Assembly: GCA_009731375.1 (NCBI GenBank)
Contig: BJOX01000161.1
Location: 767,280 to 799,564, forward strand
Direction: 5' to 3'
DNA: 32,285 nucleotides
From: Paulinella micropora
Taxonomy: Eukaryota > Cercozoa > Imbricatea > Euglyphida
A program made the translations under genes and the position numbers. Shown piece after piece: positions 1 to 9,078 of the stretch. Positions within the stretch are counted from its first letter, which is position 1; each line of letters begins with the position of its first letter. Under the pieces are notes generated by a model. That model was not told where the DNA came from and did not search any database. It saw only the letters and a list, made by a program, of their open reading frames with translations.

Positions 1-44
1 AATAATAATAATAATAATGATAATGATAAGAAGAAGAAGGAGAT
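1..44. repeat. Trinucleotide tract (AAT)n / (GAT)n / (AAG)n
   Basis: The window opens inside an AAT run that degrades through GAT into AAG triplets. It is truncated by the window edge, so its full length is unknown. Confidence 0.9.
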
Positions 45-797
45 CAAAGGGGGAATCGTACTACAGCACCACGTTGCTTGTATTTTTTTATTAATTGTAC
101 GTTTGTTCTTGACATACTGCTGAAAAAAAAAAAAGAAATTGAGGGGAAGGAGTTCAAAATTTACAAGAAAGGCTAGAGAATCCGCTTTGACGTGCCGTAT
201 GAGGATAAATTTATCGTCTTTTAGCGTCTATCAGTGGGTCGATGCGCTGTGTGGCATGACTCCATAGCGCATACTATTTGCAGAAAGAAATCAGAAGGTG
301 TATGACGAAAATGCTATTTCCGTCATAAAATCGGGAGGGGGTACTGTAGGCATCACCCCCCGGATAGCCGGTAAAAAATACCTTTTCCTGGTGACAGGTG
401 CACCAGCTTGTTTTTCAGTATTATTTGTCCGGATTGGACCTGATGCCATTTTATTCCTGGTCTGTTGCCGTTTTCCTTTTTGGCTTCACTGAGCTAATAC
501 AACGAGACATCATTCTCATTATTGAGGACTGTGTTTGGTTGTATTACCGACTTTTTACGAGCTATCGTTGGGGGCATTACAGAAGGCCCGCAGTGAACAA
601 AATCAAAACGATTACTTTGACAGATATTATAATATTGTCTCAAAGCAGAAGATGACGATCCGCCACTTCCGACAGGCTAAACCCGCGTCACGCCGCGGCT
701 AAGTCACTACTCGGACTGTCACGCCAACTTCTTGATCTCCCCCGAACTTAATACTCGGCCGCGGTTAATAAGCCTACCAGTTGAAAGTCCTTACTAA
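45..797. other. Unassigned single-copy sequence
   Basis: No recognisable gene is seen. Two short overlapping plus-strand frames exist (298-492, 64 codons; 398-655, 85 codons, moderately hydrophobic). Neither shows a familiar motif, a signal peptide or a convincing start context, and their length is near random expectation. Base composition rises in GC from about 650 onward, towards the gag remnant. The protease and polymerase that should follow gag on the minus strand were looked for here and are not recognisable. Confidence 0.6.
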
Positions 798-2891
798 TCA
801 CCCGATGCCCGCGCGTTGAGACGGCCCTCCCGGAGCCAACGAGCCCGCCTGAATGCGAGCCGATCGTGCGGTCGTTGTTATCGCCCCCCCCGCCTTCCTG
901 TTTGCTTCTTCTTTCCCCAGCCGCACGCCGACCCCCGCCTCTTTACTAGGCTTTTCCTCCTTCGCCCATCCGAGCCCCTTGTTGACTTCTCCTCCTTTCT
1001 CCTTCTCCATCTCCGGCGTCCTCGTCCGAGTCCGATGGGTCCAATAGGTGTTCGCAGAACCGCTGTGCCGCCTTCATGTTAATGGCAAACTCCCCTCTAA
1101 CTCCTTCTTCACCGCCGTGCCAACGCCTTTTAGCATGTAGGCCTTCCCTGGCCTCTCCTCCTCACTCTCACTCTCACTGTCTGCTCCTGGCATCTTCTTC
1201 AGGGCACTCAGCCCATACTTCCTCTTGTTCAGTAAGCTCATCGCCTTACTTATATCCTTCCGAAGTTCTTCTTCTTTTTCTCCTTCTTCTTCACTCCTTC
1301 TTCTCCCTCCGAGTCACTAGAGCTTTCATCCTTCTTCCCTCTTTCTGGCAAGTTCGCTTTCGTCCTCCCCTCTCCTTCTATCACCTTACAATTGGTCATA
1401 GGATGATCTCCCCCGCACTTCGCACACTCTTTCGTACACTCAGCAGCAACATACCCTTTCTCTCGACAGTTAAAGCAAGTCTTCGTCTCCTCTTTCTTCT
1501 TTCCTCTCTTCCCTTCTTCTTCTGTGTGCTTGAACTTGCACTTATCCCCATACTTGCACCCCCCTGTCCTCTCAAAGACAAAACATTCCCCAACCATGAC
1601 TCGTAAAGTGACTCCCTCTATGTGCTTAAAGTTGCATGCCTTCCCTTTCAAGCACCCTCTCGCACTCTGAAAGAACACACATACCTTCTCAGTGCTTGCC
1701 TTAGCAGCATAAGCAATTGACCCTTCTCAGAGTCTTTCTTCTTTCCTTTTCCCTTCCCTTCCCTCCTCTCCCTCTCCTTGGTCCTATCTATGTCTAGTGC
1801 TTTCTCTTGAACCTCCCCGCACCAGTGTTCGAAAGTCCACTTGCGTTGCTTCTTACTCACTGAAAGGGTATTCAACCAGGTACTCCAATCTGTTCTCACG
1901 CTTTCAGAAGCATAACAAGGGTCTTTCAAAGCTCTCATTATGATCGTTTCAAATGTGAGGTCATTGGTTCCATGCCCCTTCATCTCTAACTCCTCCACTA
2001 AGCTCGCCAACTCATCAAACTCAGTGAGGTGCATAGTCCTCATTCTCCCTCAGCTTCCATTTATGCAACGCAGTCACTCTATCCTGCACATCCTCTGCAC
2101 TCACCTCCCCAAACCTCTGCACCAATCTATCCCATATCTCATTCACATTTTGCCCAAAGTCAGGCGAATCATCCCTCACCAAGTCACTCACACTTCTCCT
2201 CGCCTTACCCGTCAATCTCCCATACACAAACAAAACGCTCTCTTCCTTTGCTTCGTCACCTCTGCCTTCACACTCCCCGGCTTCATATCTATGAGCCATC
2301 TTATTGTTCTCCTCCCTCTCTAACTTCTCTTTCTCAGTGATAGCTCTCTCTTGGGCTGCCTTTTCTTCAGTCTCAACTGATTCTTGTGCTGAGGGTGAAG
2401 CTAACATACTCCCCCTCACCTCACTTGCCTTCCTCAGTCTTTCCCGGCAGCCTCTTTCAGCCTCACGCTCGTCCTCTTATCAGCAATGCTGGGTGCCCTG
2501 CTTTGCTTCATGGTTAATGGTGATCTCATTTCTGTCTCCTCCCTTTCTTTTCTCGTCACCTCCCTCACACTCTCCTCTTCCTCATTGTTTTTTCTTTTTC
2601 CCCATCCCCATACAAGTCCTTCCACAGCCACATATATTTAGGCCGCACATCCTTCCCTCTAGACTGCAATGCAGTAATATGTTCTTCATGAACCATGCGA
2701 TAATGTTCATTTACAGGTTTGAGGGCTCCCTTTAAACCTTTTCCCCCCAGTCTCAGCAAAACAGCTCTTCTCCATTCCTTGAATTGTTTTTTCCCATCGT
2801 ATGCTTCTTCATTATTTTCCTCTTGTGTTACGTTTCCCCTCCTCTTCACTGTCGTGAGTTGGTACCTTTCCTCTACTAGAGGGAACGACAT
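798..2891 (-). pseudogene. gag: Retrotransposon gag remnant with CCCH fingers and zinc knuckles, frame-disrupted
   Basis: The minus strand encodes a Gag-like polyprotein split over the three frames. The start used is the ATG at 2891-2889 (MSFPLVEER...). The open pieces are 2891-2565, 2631-2434, about 2440-2021, 2043 to about 1725, about 1724-1250, about 1262-1075, and 1077 to about 1010 continuing to 798. Each junction needs a one-base frame change and no other in-frame stop lies between them. The order is an N-terminal basic/Trp-rich segment, an acidic coiled-coil-like Glu/Lys segment, a capsid-like helical region (LTGKARRSVSDL... near 2240; WDRLVQRFGE near 2130), a Lys/Glu/Arg linker, two C-x8-C-x5-C-x3-H fingers, two CCHC-type knuckles and an acidic Ser/Asp tail. 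The capsid-like part resembles gag of Ty3/gypsy or BEL/Pao LTR elements; which superfamily is inference. Gag would package element RNA. No protease, reverse transcriptase, integrase or LTR pair is visible, so this is a fragment. The frameshifts may be decay or assembly indels. Confidence 0.75.
1388..1681 (-). other. Zinc-binding cluster: two CCCH fingers plus two zinc knuckles
   Basis: Read on the minus strand in one frame: a CCCH finger at 1681-1622 (Cys, 8 residues, Cys, 5, Cys, 3, His), a second with identical spacing at 1585-1526, a knuckle at 1477-1436 and a second knuckle at 1426-1388. The first knuckle has the C-x2-C-x4-Y-x4-C pattern: the expected His is Tyr (codon TAT at 1453-1451, one transition from CAT). 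The second is C-x2-C-x3-H-x4-C, one residue shorter than the canonical form. CCHC knuckles are standard nucleocapsid RNA-binding modules. CCCH fingers are usually found in cellular mRNA-binding proteins and are unusual in gag. The frame extends upstream to about 1724, which supplies the first Cys missing if translation is taken from the GTG at 1678. Confidence 0.85.
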
Positions 2892-3375
2892 GTCTGCAGC
2901 AGCTGCAGTGTCCCAGTTAGCTTGCTTGACGATACCTCAGTCCAAGCCTCCGCTTTTCCCCTGTTGGTCTGTGCTCACCAGCACTCACTCCCCTTTTCCC
3001 TGTGTAGAAAGTCCGCGGTGCTTCAGTGTTCACCGACGTTGTCCACGATCCCTCCCTTTTCCCTTTTCCCAGTTAATCCCTTTTCCCGAGCCCCAGATCG
3101 CCCAGATGGCACCTAGATGGCGAAAGTATTTTGTTGTGCACTCCCCCTCAGGTAAGCAGTATGCTTCCCTGTCACAAGTTCTGTGCCACTCAAGCTGTGG
3201 CACTACCTATCACTAGTGTATCCCGCGGTTGCCCTTCTGGCCTGAAGGGTCTTGGATCCAGCTAGCTTCTTTTCTGGTTTGCGCTTCAGGGTGTTCAACG
3301 CTCAAGGCTCATAACCCTTAATGAATCTTGACCGGTTGTAGTGGCTCAGGATCGAACTAGGGCGTCCCCCAGTAA
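2892..3375 (-). other. Probable 5' leader / LTR-proximal region of the gag element
   Basis: This lies immediately upstream of the gag start on the minus strand. It contains several CCCTTTT motifs (as seen on +) between about 2990 and 3085 and GC-mixed unique sequence up to the gap. An untranslated leader or LTR is expected here, but no primer-binding site complementary to a tRNA 3' end and no TG...CA-bounded direct repeat could be identified by eye. The assignment rests on position only. Confidence 0.3.
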
Positions 3376-3385
3376 NNNNNNNNNN
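3376..3385. other. Assembly gap (10 N)
   Basis: Exactly ten N, the same length as the gaps at 18276 and 32062, which suggests a placeholder rather than a measured gap. Continuity between the gag region and the sequence to the right is not proven. Confidence 0.95.
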
Positions 3386-5324
3386 CGGCAGTAAGTCCTC
3401 CAGTATGCCAGTTCAAATCATGATATTTTACTTATTCAATGAATGATGATTGACAGACACGACTCGGATCCCGCCACAGAAATAAAAAAAAACAGTAACG
3501 TCAGTACTAAGTGGTAATGATATGACTGAAATAGGTAATACCTGAAAAGGTAGCCACCAGTACCAGAAATCATCAGAGTCAGTGTCACAATATGACTAGT
3601 ACTTAGTATTAATATTAAGGGCCGCTATGACTAATTACTCTCCCACTTCCTAAGGTAAGTTATAAACTTAGTAAGGAAAGTTCTTCGTCCTTCAGCTGAT
3701 TGGCACGGTGGCACTGTGTGACGGGTGACTTTGAGATTATATTAATAACTGCTATATAGTGTGGCATGTAGTTTGCAGGCCGCCTAGGGTGTAGGCGCAG
3801 ATAGGTAAATATGCGACATTTTCTTATACCCGGCCCTATACACAGTGATGTATAGATGAGGCTGAGCTATGCCACGGTCTAGTCAAGAATCATATTATAG
3901 TTATACGTGACCAGTTTCTACATATACTTTGAGTCGGTTGAAAACGATAATATTAATATCATATTACTATGATATTAACTTGAACACTTAAGGTGCTCAG
4001 TCTGACATATTATTAATAATAAAATAAGGAAATGCGGCTCTCAGTCTGTTTCCTCAAGTTCACTTTTTGTTGCGGCCGCTTGGCTCTGATAGTCACGGCG
4101 GAGGCTCCTACATTTTCCCAGCATATTAATACTGGTTTCCCGGCTCTCTGAGAGCCTTTTTTATAGTCTTATATTAGGTTATTCTCACTCAGAGTCGGAG
4201 TGCTTGGATTGAGTGGATATAGATCCCGGCTTACAATAAAGTAGTATATAATGACTATCTGATCTTAACCGACAAAAGTGGAGGCTACGGTCCCAGCGTT
4301 ATTTTTTTTCTATACTCCAAGATGATCCACTGATTCAAGCAGGTTGAGAAAAACCACTTCCCTAAGAGTCGGAAAGAAGAAAGAAGGGTGGTGGACTCCA
4401 GGCGGAGTCACGGTGTAGGAAAGGAGCTGAGCCTCCGAGGCCGGTGTGAGGAGTGTGCAGTGAATAAAAACATCAGTGAGTTGAACTTAGCACAGAGGCC
4501 CAGACAGCGGCACAGCAAGACACTCCGGTTGTGTGTACGACTCTAACACTAACAGTTGAATAGTGCGTTCGGTGACTGTGGGGTCACGAAGTGTGTCTCC
4601 AGTGATGTAATAACAGACTGTAGTGTTCACTGGATAGATATATTACAAGATCGTCGACATATCGTCGAGTCAGAGCCTGCGGGAGTGCTTTACCAGCACA
4701 CCCACAGGAAGTAAAGAGACCTACGATCTGTTCCCTGGGGCATATGTGGCATTCCTACACTCATCCCCATACATTCCCCTTAACGAGGAGAATAACCACC
4801 AACAAGACACTCAGACTCCAGTCTGTCTAGCCATACGTGGTTAGCCCCACACGTACGTAAGGAAAACATAAAGGAGTGTAAGGAGGCTAAGGAAAACAGA
4901 CAGACAAGACATAGACATAAATCTATTCAATTGGCGTAAACCCTGTTTGTGCAAATGACACACATCCCACACCATATGTGGTGGCCATCTCTTAGAGGGG
5001 TAGTATGCAAGTGAGAAAAGACATAGGCCAAGGGAATTACGTGCAAAACAGACACAAGACAGCCAAAACGGAGAGTGATTTTGGGACGATTTTTATTTTC
5101 GCCAAAAACAATCAAAACACTCACCATTCATCATTCAAGCACAATAAACGTGTTGTGTGTGTGTTGAATAGATCGACAAGGGCCAGGACTCGGTTACTGA
5201 GCAAGTCCCGAGACAAATTTTATTTAATAACCAAACAAATGCTTAATATAGATAATATGAAAGATCAAAGGACCGATCGTTCGACCCTAATAACGACTGG
5301 TGTGTGAAGGGTCTACAGCACTCG

Positions 5325-5325
<1 letters not shown>
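3386..5325. other. Unassigned single-copy AT-rich region
   Basis: No supported gene. Sequence complexity is normal, with several TATTAATA-like AT-rich patches (about 3,610, 3,950-4,020 and 4,120). The part from 3,430 to 4,920 contains no sizeable open frame on either strand. Short frames at 4927-5127 (minus) and 5005-5307 (plus) show no recognisable domain. A B-box-like GTTCAAATC lies at 3411-3419, but no cloverleaf can be built because the left half would fall in the gap. The region could be an LTR, UTR, intron or intergenic DNA. Confidence 0.5.

Positions 5326-5360
<35 letters not shown>
5326..5360. repeat. (AC)n dinucleotide tract
   Basis: About 17 uninterrupted AC repeats, followed by degenerate AC-rich sequence to about 5390. 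Potential Z-DNA former. Confidence 0.95.
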
Positions 5361-5365
<5 letters not shown>

Positions 5366-5643
5366 CTCACAAGCACATCCACCACACTCAGACAAAAAAA
5401 GACTACGTGCAATTTTTGAGTTGGGAGAGAACCTTTTTAGAAAAGGTGAACAGTGACACATTGGGCTGAGCCTAACAGAGCTCATTGAACACCTTTTCAA
5501 ACGTTTTCGACTGTGTAAGCACAGGGGTGGACGCACGACGAACAGACTACTTTGTGAGTGACGAGTGTGGTGTATATTGCCAGGATGCCCAAGAACACGT
5601 CGGCTGGCTAGAAACAACACACAGCAAGGCTTCCCCCAAGCAA
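5361..5643. other. Unassigned single-copy sequence
   Basis: Normal-complexity sequence. A plus-strand frame starting at ATG 5485 runs about 53 codons before entering the poly-G run. It contains three Cys and no recognisable motif. An exon is possible but unsupported. Confidence 0.4.
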
Positions 5644-5732
5644 GGGGGGGGGGGGGGGGGGGAAAANNNNNNNNNNNNNNNNNNNNNNNNNNNNNNNNNN
5701 NNNNNNNNNNNNGGGGGGGGGGGGGGGGGGGG
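5644..5732. repeat. Poly-G runs flanking a 46-N gap
   Basis: Nineteen G (5644-5662) and AAAA precede the gap 5667-5712, and twenty G (5713-5732) follow it. Either a long G tract broke the assembly or the G runs are read-end artefacts. A genuine tract would be a strong G-quadruplex former. Confidence 0.8.
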
Positions 5733-5989
5733 AGCAAACTCAACACTTAGCTGATAGACATTGTATGTGTGGGTTGGTTGTTGTGTAACGTTACGTGGTG
5801 CTTAATACACACATAGAGAGATGTGAAAACCCTTCTCCTGCCAACAGCTGCCACCGAGCGATCACTACTGATGAAAGCATGATAAACAATTTAGTTGCAG
5901 AATCGGGAAAGAAGAAGGGGAAAAAACAGATATTTTATTGATACAAGAATTTCTGTTGAAACTCAAACTATGACGCTGAATCTATGACC

Positions 5990-5994
<5 letters not shown>
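5733..5994. other. Unassigned single-copy sequence
   Basis: Normal-complexity sequence with no frame worth calling and no repeat shared with other parts of the window that I could find. Confidence 0.4.
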
Positions 5995-6075
<81 letters not shown>

Positions 6076-6285
6076 AAGAAAGAAAGAAAGGAAGGAAGGA
6101 AGGAAGGAAGGAAGGAAGGAAGGAAGAAAGGAAGAAAGAAAGAGAAAGAAGGAGAAAGAAGGAGAAAGAAGGAGAAAGAAAGAGAAAGAAAGAGAAAGAA
6201 AGAGAAAGAAAGAAAGAAAGAAAGAAAAAGATAGAGAGAGATAGAGAGAGAGACACACACACACACACACGCACGCACACACACA
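5995..6285. repeat. Long purine tract (AG)n / (AAAG)n / (AAGG)n, ending in (AC)n
   Basis: About 255 nt almost entirely A and G on the plus strand (5995-6252), moving through AG, AAAG, AAGG and GGAGAAAGAA blocks, then an AC tract to 6285. Mirror-symmetric purine tracts of this kind can adopt H-DNA. Translated frames over it (Arg/Glu/Lys on +, Ser/Leu/Phe on -) are artefacts. Confidence 0.9.
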
Positions 6286-6290
6286 GACAG

Positions 6291-6490
6291 AGAGACAGCC
6301 AGGTCGCGAAGCAAGGTCATGTAGAAATCGTCTTCTCACACCAGCTCCAGCTGATACACCGAAAGCACGTTGTCCATTGTGATGACTACGATCTGGTCCG
6401 GAGGGTCCGGCTGGGGGCCGTTACTTTTTTGCGCGCGTCCGTTACGTTCGCGCGGACCGGCCGGCCCGGTTGGGAGAACACGGCCTGCAT
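6291..6490 (-). other. Coding-looking fragment, possible exon
   Basis: On the minus strand one frame runs from the (CATA)n edge near 6490 to a TGA at 6338-6336, giving about 50 codons. The part at 6400-6339 (DQIVVITMDNVLSVYQLELV) has G/C-ending, non-repetitive codons unlike the flanking repeats. The same frame stays protein-like after the TGA (EDDFYMTLLRDLA) until the purine tract. A GTGAGA that could act as a splice donor overlaps the stop, and a CCCCCAG that could act as an acceptor lies at 6414-6408. I do not recognise the family. It may be an exon, a pseudogene fragment or chance. Confidence 0.3.
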
Positions 6491-6493
6491 ACA

Positions 6494-6550
6494 GTATGTA
6501 TGTACGTACGTATGTATGTATGTATGTATGTATGTATGTATGTATGTATT
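6494..6550. repeat. (TATG)n tract
   Basis: About fourteen TATG units, with GTAC variants at the left edge. Confidence 0.9.
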
Positions 6551-6598
6551 ATGTATACAGTTGGAAGGGAAGGTTTAGTAGGATATTAGGTAGACAGA

Positions 6599-6647
6599 TG
6601 CATAGTTGGGTAAGTAGGTAGGTAGGTAGATAGGTAGATAGGTAGAT

Positions 6648-6680
<33 letters not shown>

Positions 6681-6699
6681 TATAGATATATAGATAGAT

Positions 6700-6759
<60 letters not shown>

Positions 6760-6812
6760 GTAGATAGGTAGATAGGTAGGTAGGTAGGTAGGTAGGTAGG
6801 TAGGTAGGTAGG

Positions 6813-6843
<31 letters not shown>

Positions 6844-6921
6844 ATAGATAAATAGATAGATAGATAGATAGATAGGTAGATAGATAGGTAGATAGATAGG
6901 TATATAGGTAGATAGACAGAC

Positions 6922-6975
<54 letters not shown>

Positions 6976-6996
6976 GTAGGTAGGTAGGTAGATAGG

Positions 6997-7047
<51 letters not shown>
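6599..7047. repeat. (GATA)n with (GGTA)n and (GAAA)n blocks
   Basis: GATA is the base unit. Blocks of GGTA (6599-6640, 6750-6812, 6972-6990) and GAAA (6648-6664) show local one-base drift of the unit that spread by slippage. The complementary strand is stop-free, so the frames called there are artefacts. Confidence 0.9.
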
Positions 7048-7048
<1 letters not shown>

Positions 7049-7708
7049 ACATATATGCATATATACATACATACATACATACATACAACATACATGCATA
7101 CATACATACATACATACATACATACATACATACATACATACATACATACATCATACATACATACATACATACATACATACGTACATACATACATACAACA
7201 TACATACATACATACATACATACATACATACATACGTACATACATACATGCATATATGCATACATACATACATACATACATACATACATACATACATACA
7301 TACATACATGCATGCATACATACAACATACCTACATACAACATACAACATACATGCATACATACATACATACATACATTACCGGTGGCCACCAGGTGTAC
7401 CCAATACATACATACATACATACATACACACATACAACATACATGCATACCTACCTACCTGCATACATACATACATACATACATACATACATACATAATT
7501 ACCGGTGGCCACCAGGTGTACCCAATACATACATACATACATACATACATACATACATGCATACATACATGCATACATACATACATACATACATACATAC
7601 ATAAATACCGGTTGCCACCAGGTGTACCCAATACATACATACATACATACATACATACATACATACATACATACATACATACATACATACATAATTACCG
7701 GTAGCCAC
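7048..7708 (+). repeat. (CATA)n array carrying a 27-bp core, copies 1-4
   Basis: A CATA microsatellite is interrupted by TACCGGTGGCCACCAGG continuing into TGTACCCAAT, at 7379-7405, 7500-7526, 7607-7632 and 7694-7722, at spacings of about 121, 107 and 87 bp. GGTGGCCACC inside the core is a perfect palindrome. Copies 1-3 return to CATA; copy 4 runs directly into the longer core of the next array. Confidence 0.9.
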
Positions 7709-7932
7709 CAGGTGTACCCAATCGCTCGTTGCGATATCGAGCACGCACTATGTATGCATGCATGTTTGTATGTATGTATGTATGTATGTATGTATATATG
7801 TATGTATGTAAGCATGTGAGTATGCAGGTGTACCCAATCGTTCGTTGCGATATCGAGCACACACTATGTTTGTATGCATGTATGTATGTATGTATGTATG
7901 CATGTATGTATGTATGTATGTATGTATGTATG

Positions 7933-7966
<34 letters not shown>

Positions 7967-8026
7967 CGTACAGGTGTACCCAATCGTTCGTTGCGATATC
8001 GAGCACGCACTATGTATGTATGTATG

Positions 8027-8057
<31 letters not shown>

Positions 8058-8486
8058 GTATGTGAGTATGCAGGTGTACCCAATCGTTCGTTGCGATATC
8101 GAGCACGCACTATGTATGTATGCATGTATGTATGTATGTATGTATGTATGTATGTATGTATGTATGTATGTATGCATGTATGTATGTATGTATGTAAGTA
8201 TGTGAGTATGCAGGTGTACCCAATCGTTCGTTGCGATATCGAGCACGCACTATGTATGTATGCATGTATGTATGTATGTATGTATGTATGTATGTATGTG
8301 AGTATGCAGGTGTACCCAATCGCTCGTTGCGATATCGAGCACGCATTATGTATGTATGCATGTATCTATGTATGTATGTATGTATGTATGTACACATGTA
8401 TGTATGTATGTATGTAAGTATGTGAGTATGCAGGTGTACCCAATCGTTCGTTGCGATATCGAGCACGCACTATGTTTGTATGCATG

Positions 8487-8517
<31 letters not shown>

Positions 8518-8574
8518 GTATGTGAGTATGCAGGTGTACCCAATCGTTCGTTGCGATATCGAGCACGCATTATG
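7709..8574 (+). repeat. (TATG)n array carrying a 44-bp core, 8 copies
   Basis: The core begins CAGGTGTACCCAAT, continues through TCGTTGCGATATCGAGC and ends at ACGCACTATG. Copies start at 7709, 7825, 7971, 8071, 8211, 8307, 8431 and 8531 and differ by one to three substitutions. Most are preceded by AAGTATGTGAGTATG or a close variant, so the repeating unit includes part of the microsatellite. CGATATCG within the core is palindromic. The first 14 bp are shared with the array to the left. Confidence 0.95.
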
Positions 8575-8614
8575 TATGTATGCATGTATGTATGTATGTA
8601 TGTATGTATGTATG

Positions 8615-8645
<31 letters not shown>

Positions 8646-8878
8646 GTATGTATGTGAGTATGTATGTGAGTATGTATGTAAGTATGTATGTAAGTATGTA
8701 TGTAAGTATGTATTTATGTATGTATGTATGTATGTATGTATGTCTGTATGTGTGTATGTATTCATGTATGCGAAATGTATATATATATATATAATATTTA
8801 TATATATATATGTATGTATGTCTGTCTGTCTGTCTGTCTGTCTGTATGTATGTATGTATGTATGTATGTTAGATACAC
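8575..8878. repeat. (TATG)n with variants, (TA)n, (TCTG)n
   Basis: TATG continues with an eight-base variant (GTAAGTAT / GTGAGTAT) repeated between 8640 and 8710, then alternating TA at 8778-8810, TCTG at 8819-8844, and TATG again to about 8868. Confidence 0.9.
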
Positions 8879-8886
8879 GCACGTAC

Positions 8887-8962
8887 ATGATTGATTGCTT
8901 GAATGAAATGCTCGATTGATTGATTGATCGATCGATCAATCGATCGATCAATTGATTGATCA

Positions 8963-9004
<42 letters not shown>

Positions 9005-9030
9005 AGATTGATCGATCGATTCATTGATTG
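8887..9030. repeat. (GATT)n with GATC-rich palindromic segments
   Basis: GATT/ATTG repeats containing blocks of GATCGATC (8924-8948 and about 9010-9020) that make several short perfect palindromes. Confidence 0.9.
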
Positions 9031-9078
9031 TAGATGACCTCATCCTCCCAAATGAGTTTTAGTCCTCGCCAGTGGCCC
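9031..9078. other. Unique lead-in to the 18-copy array
   Basis: Forty-eight bases of non-repetitive sequence lead straight into the first array copy. They may be the original single-copy context of the amplified core. Confidence 0.5.

Noticed and set aside
298-655. Two small plus-strand frames as genes
   Set aside because: Short, overlapping, no recognisable motif, length expected by chance.
2590-2610. Programmed -1 frameshift in gag at an A-rich run
   Set aside because: AAAAAAC is present but not in the phase required for slippage from the upstream frame, and similar frame changes occur at five other places without a slippery motif.
3386-3420. tRNA or tRNA-derived SINE suggested by GTTCAAATC (plus) and GTTCGATCC (minus, near 3350)
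   Set aside because: No A box, acceptor stem or cloverleaf can be built; the gap removes the needed sequence.
7048-8574. CRISPR-like array (regular conserved core with spacers)
   Set aside because: The spacers are simple tetranucleotide repeats, not unique sequences, and the DNA is clearly eukaryotic with no cas genes.
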